Shown one piece after another: positions 1 through 9,797 of a stretch of 64,000 nucleotides of DNA; positions within the stretch are counted from its first letter, which is position 1, and every line of letters starts with the position of its first letter. Origin of the DNA: Tunturiibacter gelidiferens (GTDB lineage: Bacteria > Acidobacteriota > Terriglobia > Terriglobales > Acidobacteriaceae); assembly GCF_014201335.1 (NCBI RefSeq), contig NZ_JACHEB010000003.1, positions 62,001 through 126,000 on the forward strand, written 5' to 3'. A program made the position numbers and the translations under genes. Under the pieces are notes generated by a model. That model worked only from the letters and a program-made list of their open reading frames with translations. It was not told the DNA's origin and searched no databases.

Positions 1-33
1 AGTAATATTTCTCGCGAACAGTCGGAGAAAACG

Positions 34-2148
34 ATGCCGAACCTCGCGGCTGCGAACACGAGTAAGGAAGTACTACCAGGTCTGGCCAATCCTCTTGGTG
101 CCCACTGCGTCCAGGGAGGAGTGAACTTCAGCGTTTACTCACGAGATGCCATCGGAATGGACTTGGTGCTCTTTAATGACCCGGATTCCACACCAACGCA
201 CATCATACCGTTCAATCAATCCGTAAACCGAACCTATCACTATTGGCACTTGTTTGTTCCGGGGCTCCAGACTGGACAGACTTATGGTTACCGCGCTCGC
301 GGCCCTGCTAATCCGGACAAGAGGATGCGATTCGACCCCGAGAAGGTGCTCCTCGATCCTTATGGCCGAGGTGTGGCAGTGCCGGCGAGCTATAGCCGTG
401 ATGCTGCAGGCCGCGAGGGAGATAATGCTTCCACCGCCATGAAGAGTGTCGTCGTTGATATGAGCGCCTATGATTGGGAGGGTGATGCGCCTCTGCGTCG
501 GCCCGCCTCGCAAACAATTGTGTACGAGATGCATGTTGGCGGCTTCACCCGTCATGCAAGCTCTGGTGTTTCCGATGACAAGCGAGGGACCTTCGCAGGT
601 TTAATCGAGAAGATTCCCTATTTGAAGCAACTGGGAATCACGGCGGTGGAGCTTCTTCCGGTGTTTCAGTTTGATAGTCTGGATTGCCCTCCAGGCCGTG
701 TCAACTATTGGGGATACGCCCCGGTATCATTCTTTTCAGTCCATCGAGATTACAGCTCTCGTCGCGATCCGGTCGGCCCGGAAGATGAATTTCGTGACAT
801 GGTCAAGGCATTGCACCGCGCGGGAATCGAGGTCATCCTGGATGTGGTCTATAACCACACCGCTGAGGGCGGTCAGACGGGGCCGACCTTGAGTTTTCGT
901 GGGTTGGCTAATGATGCGTATTACATCCTTGAAGGTGATGGTTCAGGCTACGCTAACTACAGCGGCACAGGAAATACGCTCAATGCCAATCATCCAGTTA
1001 CGCGGCGAATGATCGTCGATAGTCTGCGTTACTGGGTACAGGAGATGCACATCGATGGTTTTCGTTTCGACCTTGCGTCGATTCTGGCGCGGGACTCCGC
1101 TGGCGATGTACTACCAAATCCTCCGGTGCTGTGGGACATCGAGTCGGACCCGGCGCTTGCGGGGACCAAGATGATCGCCGAAGCCTGGGACGCGGCGGGG
1201 CTTTATCAGGTGGGCAGTTTCGTTGGTGACAGCTGGCGAGAATGGAACGGCAAGTTCCGCGACGACGTGCGGGCATTCGTCCGCGGGGACGAGCGTACAG
1301 TTAAAGCTCTTGCAGACGGCCTCCTTGGAAGCCCCGACCTTTACAGCCATAAACGTCGCGAGGCCGAACAAAGCGTACATTTCGTTACTTGCCACGATGG
1401 TTTCACGCTGAACGATCTTGTCTCCTATAACGCAAAACACAACGAAGCCAATGGCGAAGACAATCGAGATGGCGGAAATGATAATCGCAGTTGGAATTGT
1501 GGTGTTGAAGGCCCAACTGATGACCGCGCCACCGAGAGCCTTCGCAACAGGCAGGTGAAGAACTTTTTCACTCTAACTCTAATGGCTATTGGGATGCCGA
1601 TGATTTTGATGGGCGATGAAGTCCGCCGCTCGCAACAAGGCAACAACAACTCCTACTGCCACGATAATGAAACCAATTGGCTCGATTGGACGCTGTCGAA
1701 AAAACACGCGGATGTCCACCGTTTCGTGAGTCTTCTCAATGCAAGGCGTGCAACGCGCAATCTTGACCCAAAGGGTACTTTGACTCTGGCCGAACTGCTG
1801 CAAAGCGCAGAACGGGAGTGGCATGGTACGAAGCTTCACCAGCCAGACTGGAGTGGTTGCTCGCACAGTCTGGCATTGTCTGCGGAGTTACCACACGAGG
1901 GGCTCATCATTCATTGGATTCTGAACGCATACTGGGAGCCGCTCGATTTTGAGTTGCCTTCCGTGGACGGGGGAGGTGAAGGCCCGTGGCGACGGTGGAT
2001 TGATACCACCCTTGATTCCCCGGAAGATATCGTGGACTGGCAGACGGCGGCGGGGGTTCCTGGTTTTACTTACCGCGCGGGTCCCCGGTCCGTGGTCCTG
2101 TTGTATGCCGACTTGAAGAAGCCTGGGGTGCTGGGGGGAGGCGTTTGA
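34..2148 (+). CDS. glgX: Glycogen debranching enzyme (GlgX type)
   Basis: GH13 isoamylase-type enzyme that hydrolyses alpha-1,6 branches of phosphorylase-trimmed glycogen in the cytoplasm. An N-terminal CBM48-like part (about residues 15-120) precedes the (beta/alpha)8 barrel. Visible barrel motifs are DVVYNHTAEG (about 270), GFRFDLAS with the nucleophile Asp (about 344), IAEAWD with the acid/base Glu (about 382) and CHDGFTLND (about 453). The 704 residues match usual GlgX length. ATG is preceded by GGAGA at a good distance. No other glg genes are in the window; partners may lie upstream of base 1. Confidence 0.95.
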   Translation: MPNLAAANTSKEVLPGLANPLGAHCVQGGVNFSVYSRDAIGMDLVLFNDPDSTPTHIIPFNQSVNRTYHYWHLFVPGLQTGQTYGYRARGPANPDKRMRFDPEKVLLDPYGRGVAVPASYSRDAAGREGDNASTAMKSVVVDMSAYDWEGDAPLRRPASQTIVYEMHVGGFTRHASSGVSDDKRGTFAGLIEKIPYLKQLGITAVELLPVFQFDSLDCPPGRVNYWGYAPVSFFSVHRDYSSRRDPVGPEDEFRDMVKALHRAGIEVILDVVYNHTAEGGQTGPTLSFRGLANDAYYILEGDGSGYANYSGTGNTLNANHPVTRRMIVDSLRYWVQEMHIDGFRFDLASILARDSAGDVLPNPPVLWDIESDPALAGTKMIAEAWDAAGLYQVGSFVGDSWREWNGKFRDDVRAFVRGDERTVKALADGLLGSPDLYSHKRREAEQSVHFVTCHDGFTLNDLVSYNAKHNEANGEDNRDGGNDNRSWNCGVEGPTDDRATESLRNRQVKNFFTLTLMAIGMPMILMGDEVRRSQQGNNNSYCHDNETNWLDWTLSKKHADVHRFVSLLNARRATRNLDPKGTLTLAELLQSAEREWHGTKLHQPDWSGCSHSLALSAELPHEGLIIHWILNAYWEPLDFELPSVDGGGEGPWRRWIDTTLDSPEDIVDWQTAAGVPGFTYRAGPRSVVLLYADLKKPGVLGGGV

Positions 2149-2381
2149 GCTCTGCACCCGGAGTTAACAGAGCCGAGGGATGGTGTGTGTCTCATAGCGG
2201 TTCCTCGGAGCGTGCTGGTGAATCGATTTTGAGCGGCATTAAGATTTCAAATCAAGTGCAATCTTTTAAGAATCTGAGTAGAAGTTCAAAGAATCATTCT
2301 TGTGTAACGTTTGACATGATGCGTCAGCGGTTACAGTCGAATTCCTGAGGAGTTGGCAGAAACAAGAGGAGTTAGAGGAGC

Positions 2382-2537
2382 CTCTTTGACCAGCCCAGGG
2401 TCGCAGACGCCGCTTCGGATCTGTTTCGAGATGTCTTTGGTATCGAGAAGACATCAGTCCGACAGGTAATAGGCGTTGCTAGCCTCCCCCTCGGTGTGCC
2501 AGTCGAGCTCGATGTCATCTTCGAAGTCGCAGAGTAG
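2382..2537 (+). pseudogene. RidA-family C-terminal fragment
   Basis: About 51 codons read ADAASDLFRDVFG, then TSVRQVIGVASLPLG, ending FEVAE-stop. This matches, residue for residue in most places, the C-terminal third of the intact RidA-like protein at 25990-26478 (reverse strand). An in-frame TAG at 2373-2375 closes the frame on the left and there is no start codon, so it is a relic of a second RidA copy. The rest of the 2149-2595 interval shows no gene, terminator or RNA I can support. Confidence 0.8.
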
Positions 2538-2595
2538 CAATTTCCGGCAGAGGCCAAGTGTTTTTGCCTAAAGTTTGCTTTCAGAGGGTGTTGTT

Positions 2596-3729
2596 ATGAA
2601 ACAGCAGCTCAGTAACTCGTCACCGAAGTGGAACGTAACTCGTATTTCTTCAAGTCTGGGGATCGAGTACCCAATCATTCAGGGCCCCCTTGGTGGTCTG
2701 TCGACGCAGCGATTGACAGCAACGGTCTCAAATTTTGGCGGTCTTGGGTCCTTCGGGGCGCATGGCTTGAACCCTTCAGCAATTAGAGATGTGATCGCTG
2801 AAATTCGTATGCTCACCTCCAAACCGTTCGCGATCAACTTGTGGGTCTCGATGGAAGATGAGGGTGCACGCACTTCCGGCAACGAGGCATTTGCGCGAAG
2901 CCTGGCATCTCTTGCTGGACACATCCGAGCTTTGGGAGGGATGCTCCCGACTTTCACACCTTATGTCCCAGTTAAGTTTGAGGACCAGGTGCGCGTCTTG
3001 CTCGATGCAAAGGTTCCCGTCTTTAGCTTCATTTACGGAGTCCCTCCGAAGGAGATTCTCGACGAGTGCCGCTCGCAGGGGATCCTTACGATCGGAACTG
3101 CGACGACACCGGACGAAGCAATGGTTCTTGAGCAGGCAGGAGTCGATGTGGTCGCTGCTTCAGGTTTTGAATCGGGCGGCCATCGCGGTTCCTTCCTGCG
3201 TCCCTCCGAGGAATCACTCACCGGAACCTTTTCGCTCGTACCTCAGGTTGTAGACTCAATTTCAGTTCCGGTTGTTGCCGCCGGAGGTATCGCCGATGCT
3301 CGCGGAGTTGTCGCAGCGTTTGCTCTTGGCGCTGAGGGCGTACAGATAGGGACAGCTTTTCTGGCGTGTGAAGAGTCCGGTGCGAGCCCACTTCACCGCA
3401 ATGCGCTCCTCAGTGGAAACGCTCGCAGAACGGGATTGACCAGGGGATTCACTGGAAGGCTGGCCAGGGGAATACATAACCAATTGCTTGAGGAGCTCAA
3501 TCGTCCAGGAATCGAGATTCTCCCCTATCCTTTGCAGCGGATTCTGATGAAAAACCTTACCGTCGTGGCCGAAAAAGCTGCGAAACCCGAGTTCCTTCAG
3601 CTTTGGGCAGGGCAGAGTGCAAACCTTTCTCGGCAGCGCGACGCGAAGACGTTGCTCCAGACACTGATATCCGGGGTCTCTGCCGTTACGGAATCGGTTT
3701 ACAAGAACTTCGAGCGGGACAACAGATGA
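2596..3729 (+). CDS. Nitronate monooxygenase / 2-nitropropane dioxygenase family
   Basis: FMN-dependent TIM-barrel oxygenase that oxidises alkyl nitronates to carbonyl compounds and nitrite. Family marks are QGPLGGL near the N-terminus (about 29), the phosphate-binding and catalytic-His region SGGHRG (about 193), AAGGIAD (about 229) and GAEGVQIGTAF (about 245-255). An earlier in-frame start exists at 2575, but AGAGGG at 2583-2588 sits 7 bases before the ATG at 2596, giving 377 residues. It stands alone between the RidA relic and the secreted hydrolase. Its physiological substrate is unknown. Confidence 0.88.
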   Translation: MKQQLSNSSPKWNVTRISSSLGIEYPIIQGPLGGLSTQRLTATVSNFGGLGSFGAHGLNPSAIRDVIAEIRMLTSKPFAINLWVSMEDEGARTSGNEAFARSLASLAGHIRALGGMLPTFTPYVPVKFEDQVRVLLDAKVPVFSFIYGVPPKEILDECRSQGILTIGTATTPDEAMVLEQAGVDVVAASGFESGGHRGSFLRPSEESLTGTFSLVPQVVDSISVPVVAAGGIADARGVVAAFALGAEGVQIGTAFLACEESGASPLHRNALLSGNARRTGLTRGFTGRLARGIHNQLLEELNRPGIEILPYPLQRILMKNLTVVAEKAAKPEFLQLWAGQSANLSRQRDAKTLLQTLISGVSAVTESVYKNFERDNR

Positions 3730-3861
3730 TCGAAGGAACTCATTAGACAAATATTGGCATATTCAGCACTGGGTCTCCGATCCCATAAGACAATCACGCA
3801 ACGCTGAGCAATTCAAAGAAGTGTCCACGTAGAGGGACGAGATCAGTGGAGGTATGAAACG

Positions 3862-4809
3862 ATGAAATCAGCCCTGCGGATCCTGGCAACGCTTATAGTC
3901 ATCCTCACCAGCACATTGAAGTTGGATGCCCAGCCAAAGGACAAAGCAATGGCACAGGAAGTCTTTTATCGGAGAGTGAGTGTTGATGGGCTGTCTATCT
4001 TCTACAGAGAGGCGGGGCCCAAAGACGCTCCCACCATTCTTTTACTGCATGGTCTTCCGTCGTCGTCGCGTATGTTCCAACCGCTGCTGACTCGGCTTGC
4101 GGATAACTACCATCTAGTTGCACCTGATTATCCGGGGTTCGGTCATAGTGATTGGCCCGAACCAAATCGGTTCGATTACACCTTCGATCACATCGCCTCT
4201 GTGATGGACGGCTTTACGCAAGCGCTAGGCCTGTCGCACTACACGCTTTATATGCAGGACTATGGTGGGCCGGTTGGATTTCGCATGGCATTGGCACATC
4301 CGGAGCGGGTGCAGGCTCTCATCGTTCAAGATGCGGTGGCTCACAACGAAGGTCTCGGTGCAAACTGGGCGACACGTCGCGCATTTTGGGAAGACAGGCC
4401 TGCTCATGAAGAAGCGCTGCGCAAAAACCTGCTGTCACTCGCAACGACAAAGACACGCCACATCGGAGACGACGCGAAGACTGAGCTCTATGACCCGGAT
4501 CTTTGGACCCACGAGTACGCGTTTCTAAATGCGCCCGGGCAAGCGCAGATTCAAAGTGATCTTTTCTATGACTACCGCACGAACGTCGCGGCATATCCAA
4601 AGTGGCAGTCATGGTTACGGAAGGCCCAGCCAAAGCTCTTGGTCCTCTGGGGGAAGCACGATCTCTCGTTCGATCTCGGTGAACCGGAACGGTATCGCAG
4701 AGATGTGCCGCACGCGAACATTTACGTTCTCGATGCAGGGCACTTTGCGCTTGATACCAAGGCAGATGAGATTGCGGCACTCGTACGCGAATTCATGAAA
4801 ACACAGTAG
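3862..4809 (+). CDS. Secreted alpha/beta hydrolase, haloalkane dehalogenase/epoxide hydrolase-like
   Basis: A hydrophobic N-terminus (about residues 4-23, ending LDAQ) looks like a Sec signal peptide. The mature part is an alpha/beta hydrolase: oxyanion-loop HGLPSS (about 63), nucleophile elbow MQDYGGPVG with Asp near 133, acid in GKHDLSF (about 266) and catalytic His in DAGHF (about 293). An Asp nucleophile is typical of dehalogenases and epoxide hydrolases rather than esterases. GGAGG at 3848-3852 is 9 bases before this ATG; an earlier ATG at 3854 opens only a three-codon frame. The substrate cannot be told. Confidence 0.85.
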   Translation: MKSALRILATLIVILTSTLKLDAQPKDKAMAQEVFYRRVSVDGLSIFYREAGPKDAPTILLLHGLPSSSRMFQPLLTRLADNYHLVAPDYPGFGHSDWPEPNRFDYTFDHIASVMDGFTQALGLSHYTLYMQDYGGPVGFRMALAHPERVQALIVQDAVAHNEGLGANWATRRAFWEDRPAHEEALRKNLLSLATTKTRHIGDDAKTELYDPDLWTHEYAFLNAPGQAQIQSDLFYDYRTNVAAYPKWQSWLRKAQPKLLVLWGKHDLSFDLGEPERYRRDVPHANIYVLDAGHFALDTKADEIAALVREFMKTQ

Positions 4810-5003
4810 GGAGTCGCCAATTGCTCCTTTTGTCAATCGCCACGCTAAGAGTGCCGCGAAGGATAATTTGTTGGCCGAGCACGCAGGAAAAGATGAGCTG
4901 CCTCGTCAGCATTTTGGTACTTATTCGGATGTTCTCATCGGTTTAGAGTCGGCCCTGATCGTTTACTCGATCGACGCTGATTCCTATCTCTTCCCATAGA
5001 GCG

Positions 5004-5039
5004 TCGAGTGGTGTACTCTTTGTACCCATAGACACTCGA
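5004..5039. promoter_or_regulatory. Inverted repeat upstream of padR
   Basis: TCGAGTG (5004-5010) and CACTCGA (5033-5039) are exact complements 22 bases apart. The interval also holds GTAC twice (5013-5016, 5022-5025). It ends 14 bases before the padR start, so it may be the autoregulatory PadR operator and promoter of padR plus the permease. Placement is seen; function is inferred. Confidence 0.45.
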
Positions 5040-5053
5040 GTGGAGAGTTTGCC

Positions 5054-5392
5054 GTGGATCGAATGAAGAAACCAGATAGCGAGATGCTTCAAGGAACGTT
5101 GGACATGATGATCCTCAAGGCGCTCGTGATGGGGCCGGCGCATGGCCACACCATTGCGCATGTTATCGAACACACGTCAGAGGACGTGCTTCAGGTAGAA
5201 CAGGGATCACTGTACCCTGCACTTCACCGGTTGGAAGATCGCGGATGGCTCGAGTCCTATTGGGGCGCAAGCGAAAACAACCGTAAAGCAAAATTCTATC
5301 GGCTTACTTCGGCGGGAAAGAAGCGGTTGGTGTTGGAAACAAATCGCTGGCGACAGATGGTACGCGCGATCGACCTCGTCATGGGGGAATAG
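5054..5392 (+). CDS. PadR-family transcriptional regulator
   Basis: A 112-residue winged-helix repressor. The family pattern is clear: LQGTLDMMILKAL (about 15-27), HGHTIAHVIE, then EQGSLYPALHRLE and a wing with RKAKFYRLTSAGKK. The start is GTG with GGAGAG just upstream. It lies 22 bases before the large permease gene and is surely co-transcribed with it. PadR/permease pairs of this kind are very common in Acidobacteriota, where the regulator is thought to control the permease. The ligand is unknown. Confidence 0.93.
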   Translation: MDRMKKPDSEMLQGTLDMMILKALVMGPAHGHTIAHVIEHTSEDVLQVEQGSLYPALHRLEDRGWLESYWGASENNRKAKFYRLTSAGKKRLVLETNRWRQMVRAIDLVMGE

Positions 5393-5414
5393 TTGTCACG
5401 CGGAAGGGGACCGT

Positions 5415-8054
5415 ATGAGCTTACGTAGATTTTTCAGAAGACGACGGAATGACGCAGAGGTAAGTCTCGAGATGGAAAACCATCTTACCTTGGAGTCCGA
5501 TGAAAACCTCGCTCGTGGGATGAGCAAAGAAGAAGCACGACGGCAGGCCTACCTCAAGTTCGGCTCGCCGGAACGTATACGCGAGGAAGTTTGGAAGAGG
5601 AACAGCATCGCACCGCTTGAAAAAGCGCTTCGCGATATTCGATATGCATGGCGAACGTTGCATCGTAGTCCGGGATACGCGTTTATGGCGATTCTGACGC
5701 TCGGGCTGGGCATCGGCGCGAATGCTGCCATCTTTACTGTCATCAACGGAATACTACTGCGTCCACTGCCGTATGCGAATCCGAAGCAAATCGTGCACCT
5801 GGAACAAACGGCGTCGAAGGTTGGAACAGATCCGATTGGATTCTCGGTGCAGGAGATCGCCGACTATCGCCAACTGAACCATGTATTCACTGACCTGGCC
5901 GAATATCATTCAATGACTTTTACTTTGCTCGGATCGAAGGTTCCGGAGCGCGTCAGCACCGGGGTGGTTTCTGCGAATTTCTTTGATGTCCTAGGCGTGA
6001 AGCCCGTGCTGGGGCGGCTGCTCACACCGGCAGACGAGACTCAGAAGGCTGAGCCGGTTTTAGTGCTCAGCTATGCGTATTGGGTAAAGAATTTTGGCCG
6101 GGATCCGAAGATACTGGGTCGAACGTTCGTCATGAACGATCGTGTCCACACGGTAGTGGGAGTGCTGCCTTCACTTCCGGAATATCCAGACGCGAATGAT
6201 GTGTACATGCCGACAACCTCATGCCCCTTTCGGTCCAACCCGAAGATGATCGCTGATAGGGATATGCGGATGTTCACGGTCTTTGGTCGGATGAAACCGG
6301 AAGTGACAGAAACGCAGGCACGGAAGGATTTGGATACGATCACGAATCGGCTCGCGCTTATCTATCCGAAATCGTACCCAATCGCTGCCGGAGTCTCAGC
6401 GCAGATGGCGGAGTTGGAGCACGAACTGACCCACGCGGCGAGGCCTACTTTTCTGACGCTTCTTGGAGCTGCCGGCCTGGTGCTCTTACTGGCGTGTGCG
6501 AACCTGGCGAATCTCGCCATTTCGCGGCAGATTCGCCGATCACAGGAGATGGCCATCCGCATGGCTACAGGCGCAAGTGCCTGGGATATCTTTCGCCAGC
6601 TTCTGACTGAGAGCCTGGTAGTCGCTTTTGCGGGCGGTGTACTAGGACTTGGCATTGCGGCGGTTGGATCGAAGCTGCTGATTGCCTACGCGGCACGAAT
6701 GACACCGCTATCGGGAGAAATACACCTTGATGGTCGAGTGCTGTTCTTTGTGGCTGCTCTTTCCGTCGTTGCTGGAGTGCTGTTCGGAGCGCTTCCGGGG
6801 TTTGTGGCGAGCCGCGACCGTCTGAGCGTCCTGACTGGCTCCGGTGAAAGGTCAGTTGGAAGCAACCAGGCGACCCGAGCACGACATGCGCTTGTTGCGG
6901 TGCAGGTAGCTCTCTCATTCGTTCTACTGGTGTGTGCAGGGCTGATGCTCCAGAGTCTGCATAAACTGCTGTCTGTTGATCCGGGATTCAAGACTGCGAA
7001 TGTGCTCTCCATGCGGATCAGTTTAGACTGGACCAAATATGCGAAACGCGCAGAGCTGAATCAATTTTTTCATCAAGTGCTGGGGCGCGTATCGGGGCTG
7101 CCCGGAGTCGAGAGTGCCGCAGTCAGCGTGATGGTTCCTCTAAACGGTAATGTGGGTACCATGACCGGTGGAGTACTTGTGGAGGGACGCCCAGTGGATC
7201 CAGGACAGTTGATGCCGCAAGTGGACTTTGAACTCGCAAGTTCCGACTACTTTCACGTGCTCGGTGTGCCGATCCTTGCGGGGCGCGCATTTACGGACGG
7301 AGATAGGCAAAACTCTCCGGCAGTTGCCATCGTGAACGCACGTATGGCGAAACGTTTCTGGCCCACGCAAGATCCGATTGGCCATCACGTGTCGATAGAC
7401 AATGGCAAAACATGGATCACTATTGTTGGCGTGGCAAGCAGCGTCCATCAATATGAGCTTGACAAAGATTTGAGGGAAGGAATCTATCTACCGCAGGATC
7501 AGTCTCCTTCTCTAACAGACGCCCACCTTTTGGTACGCACACGTGTTGAGCCGATGCGCGCTGCCAGCCAAATTGCCGATGTCATTCACCAGATCGACCC
7601 ACACCAACCCGTAACAGAGATGCGGTCGTTGGATCAGTTGCGAAGCGCGCAGTTGGGAACGCCCCGAGTCACAACGATTCTGCTGGGACTATTCGCAGCC
7701 TTGGCGTTGTTCATTACCGTCGTGGGGGTAAGTGGAACACTTGCACTCGCGGTGGCTCATAGAACAAAAGAGATAGGGATACGAATTGCCCTTGGCGCTC
7801 CGAAGGAGGAGATCCTGCACAGTGTGTTAATGCGTGGCATGTCCCCCGTAATTGCAGGAATCGCCGCGGGCGGCGTAGCGGCAATATTTTCAACGAGATT
7901 TCTGGCAAACATGTTATTTGCCATTAAACCGGACGATCCACTGACACTCGGGGTGATCGCGATTCTTCTCGCTGTCGTCGCGCTGATCGGCTGCGCGATC
8001 CCTGCACGCAACGCACTTCGAGTCGACCCGATGAAAGCGTTGCGCACAGAATAA
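5415..8054 (+). CDS. ADOP-type ABC transporter permease (MacB/FtsX-like)
   Basis: 879 residues, fitting the 'acidobacterial duplicated orphan permease' family. Residues 1-80 are the cytoplasmic prefix domain (basic start, DNLARGMSKEEARRQA). Two MacB-PCD/FtsX halves follow, each with a periplasmic domain and membrane helices: about 90-115, 345-375, 395-420, 438-460, 490-512 and, in the second half, about 755-790, 810-830 and 840-860. The C-terminus carries the FtsX-type EIGIRIALGA and RVDPMKALRTE motifs. No ATPase gene is nearby, as usual for these orphan permeases. Substrate unknown. Confidence 0.93.
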   Translation: MSLRRFFRRRRNDAEVSLEMENHLTLESDENLARGMSKEEARRQAYLKFGSPERIREEVWKRNSIAPLEKALRDIRYAWRTLHRSPGYAFMAILTLGLGIGANAAIFTVINGILLRPLPYANPKQIVHLEQTASKVGTDPIGFSVQEIADYRQLNHVFTDLAEYHSMTFTLLGSKVPERVSTGVVSANFFDVLGVKPVLGRLLTPADETQKAEPVLVLSYAYWVKNFGRDPKILGRTFVMNDRVHTVVGVLPSLPEYPDANDVYMPTTSCPFRSNPKMIADRDMRMFTVFGRMKPEVTETQARKDLDTITNRLALIYPKSYPIAAGVSAQMAELEHELTHAARPTFLTLLGAAGLVLLLACANLANLAISRQIRRSQEMAIRMATGASAWDIFRQLLTESLVVAFAGGVLGLGIAAVGSKLLIAYAARMTPLSGEIHLDGRVLFFVAALSVVAGVLFGALPGFVASRDRLSVLTGSGERSVGSNQATRARHALVAVQVALSFVLLVCAGLMLQSLHKLLSVDPGFKTANVLSMRISLDWTKYAKRAELNQFFHQVLGRVSGLPGVESAAVSVMVPLNGNVGTMTGGVLVEGRPVDPGQLMPQVDFELASSDYFHVLGVPILAGRAFTDGDRQNSPAVAIVNARMAKRFWPTQDPIGHHVSIDNGKTWITIVGVASSVHQYELDKDLREGIYLPQDQSPSLTDAHLLVRTRVEPMRAASQIADVIHQIDPHQPVTEMRSLDQLRSAQLGTPRVTTILLGLFAALALFITVVGVSGTLALAVAHRTKEIGIRIALGAPKEEILHSVLMRGMSPVIAGIAAGGVAAIFSTRFLANMLFAIKPDDPLTLGVIAILLAVVALIGCAIPARNALRVDPMKALRTE

Positions 8055-8137
8055 TGGTTGTCGAGGGACAAGTCTGTGCGACTGTTTCGCATCCCGCGGC
8101 TCACTTGATCACTTGCTGAAACAACCGCGCCATCGAC

Positions 8138-8326
8138 GTGCATACCTCTTGTGCCATAAAGCCAGCACCGCCTCATTTTGTTCGCGCGATGCTGTGGCAA
8201 TATCGTTTCAGTACGCCGGGACAGAAGCATACCGAAGGTGTATGGTGGCGGCGTCAGTTCCTCGGCGCCTACGCTCTGACTCTCTCTCGATTACCTGATG
8301 GCCATTTCGAAGTAGTCGCTGATTAG
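8138..8326 (+). pseudogene. C-terminal fragment resembling lipase maturation factor family
   Basis: The frame encodes APPHFVRAMLWQYRFS, then GVWWRRQFLGAYAL and DGHFEVVAD before a stop. This resembles the end of lipase maturation factor-like (DUF1222) membrane proteins, in which an RALLWxYRF and a WWRRxxLGxY motif close the protein. No start with ribosome-binding site and no upstream part is present, so this is a relic. The remaining bases of 8055-8542 show nothing else I can support. Family assignment is from memory of motifs. Confidence 0.5.
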
Positions 8327-8542
8327 ATCAAATCATGTCTGCTGAAAACAAGGTCTTTCAATTTCCTTGTATTAAGTATTAGGAGTGGCTTGAATCAAAC
8401 TCCTTGAAAAGCTTTTTTGCATCGTTCATGGTTTTGAACCATCTAGTTCATTAACAGTGTTTGTTCCATTGCCTACTTCGAGTGAACGCCATATCGAAGG
8501 GTTGTGCGAGCGGGACACCGCCATATTGCTATCGAGGATTCT

Positions 8543-9667
8543 ATGAGCACACCTCCAAAATCTAACCTGTTTACTCCTGTTCAGATCGGCCCCTTTACTC
8601 TGCCCCATCGCGTTGTGATGGCACCCCTCACCCGCCTGCGCTCAGAACAACCTGGCGACATTCCGGGCGATCTGATGGCGAAGATGTATGGGCAACGCGC
8701 CTCCGGGCGAGGGCTTATCATCGCTGAAGCGACTACGGTGTCGGTCCTCGGTCGCGGCTATCTCGGTGCGCCTGGCATCTATTCGGACGCACAGGTCGTT
8801 GGGTGGAAGAAGGTGACCGAAGCAGTCCACGGAAAGGGCGGACGTATATTTCTTCAGCTCTGGCACGTTGGGCGTCAGTCGCATACTGACATGACCAACG
8901 GAGTTGCGCCTGTGGCGCCGTCAGTTGTTCCTTTCGAGCAGGTTGTTGTGACAGGTGACGGATGGGTACCGGTCTCTCCGCACCGGGCTCTCAAAATTGA
9001 AGAGATCCCCGGTATCGTAGATGAGTTTCGCAGAGGTGCCGAGCGGGCGAAGGCAGCGGGCTTCGACGGTGTCGAAATTCATGGAGCAAATGGTTATCTG
9101 CTTGACCAGTTTCTTCAGGATGGTAGCAACAAACGTACCGATGTTTATGGCGGGTCGGTAGAGAATCGAGCTCGTTTGCTACTTGAGGTTACAGAAGCAG
9201 TTGTGGCTGTGTGGGGGGCAGGTCGTGTCGGCGTTCGCATAGCGCCGAGCGGAACATGGGCTTCCATGTCGGATAGCAACCCAGAGGTCACCTTCGGTTA
9301 TGTGGCTGAACAACTGAACCGCTTCGATCTGGCGTATCTCCATGTTGTTGAGCCTCGGATTGTCGGCGCAGAGGCTCCGATGGAAGGTCAACCTGCAGTG
9401 GCAGCCGCGCAATTGCGCAAGATCTTCAAGGGAACAATTCTTGCTGCAGGAGGGTTTGAACCTGAGGGGGCTGCGGATATTGTCGACAAGGGTGACGCTG
9501 ATGTGGTTGCATTCGGTCGTCACTTCGCCGCCAACCCGGATTTGCCCAAACGCATCGAGCTTGGACTTCCGCTCAACCCTTATGATCGCAACACCTTCTG
9601 GGGCGGAGATTATCGCGGTTATAGTGACTATCCGTTCTATGAGGATCTCGAAAACACGGCTGCTTGA
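8543..9667 (+). CDS. Old Yellow Enzyme family NADH:flavin oxidoreductase (NemA-like)
   Basis: FMN-dependent ene-reductase of 374 residues reducing activated C=C bonds or nitro compounds such as N-ethylmaleimide. N-terminal VVMAPLTRLR, FLQLWHVGRQSH, the substrate-binding HGANGYLLDQF (about 180-190, His and Asn present), DVYGGSVENRARL and the C-terminal VAFGRHFAANPDL are all OYE hallmarks. A GTG at 8504 is possible, but GAGGATT just ahead of the ATG at 8543 and the family's short N-terminus favour 8543. It is followed after about 130 bases by the mqnC-like gene. Confidence 0.93.
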   Translation: MSTPPKSNLFTPVQIGPFTLPHRVVMAPLTRLRSEQPGDIPGDLMAKMYGQRASGRGLIIAEATTVSVLGRGYLGAPGIYSDAQVVGWKKVTEAVHGKGGRIFLQLWHVGRQSHTDMTNGVAPVAPSVVPFEQVVVTGDGWVPVSPHRALKIEEIPGIVDEFRRGAERAKAAGFDGVEIHGANGYLLDQFLQDGSNKRTDVYGGSVENRARLLLEVTEAVVAVWGAGRVGVRIAPSGTWASMSDSNPEVTFGYVAEQLNRFDLAYLHVVEPRIVGAEAPMEGQPAVAAAQLRKIFKGTILAAGGFEPEGAADIVDKGDADVVAFGRHFAANPDLPKRIELGLPLNPYDRNTFWGGDYRGYSDYPFYEDLENTAA

Positions 9668-9797
9668 TGGATGTGCGAAGCATCTGGAATCGATTTGGCA
9701 ATCGACTGAAGTGGTTTAGTCCTAGTTGATCGACATAATGGCCGATCTTTGGGATGGCGAGTGGTCTGGAGGAGCCTGGGCGCACTACACTAGAAGG

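Noticed and set aside
139..555. 138-codon reverse frame inside glgX
   Set aside because: Lies wholly within a clear GH13 gene and shows no family motif or ribosome-binding site.
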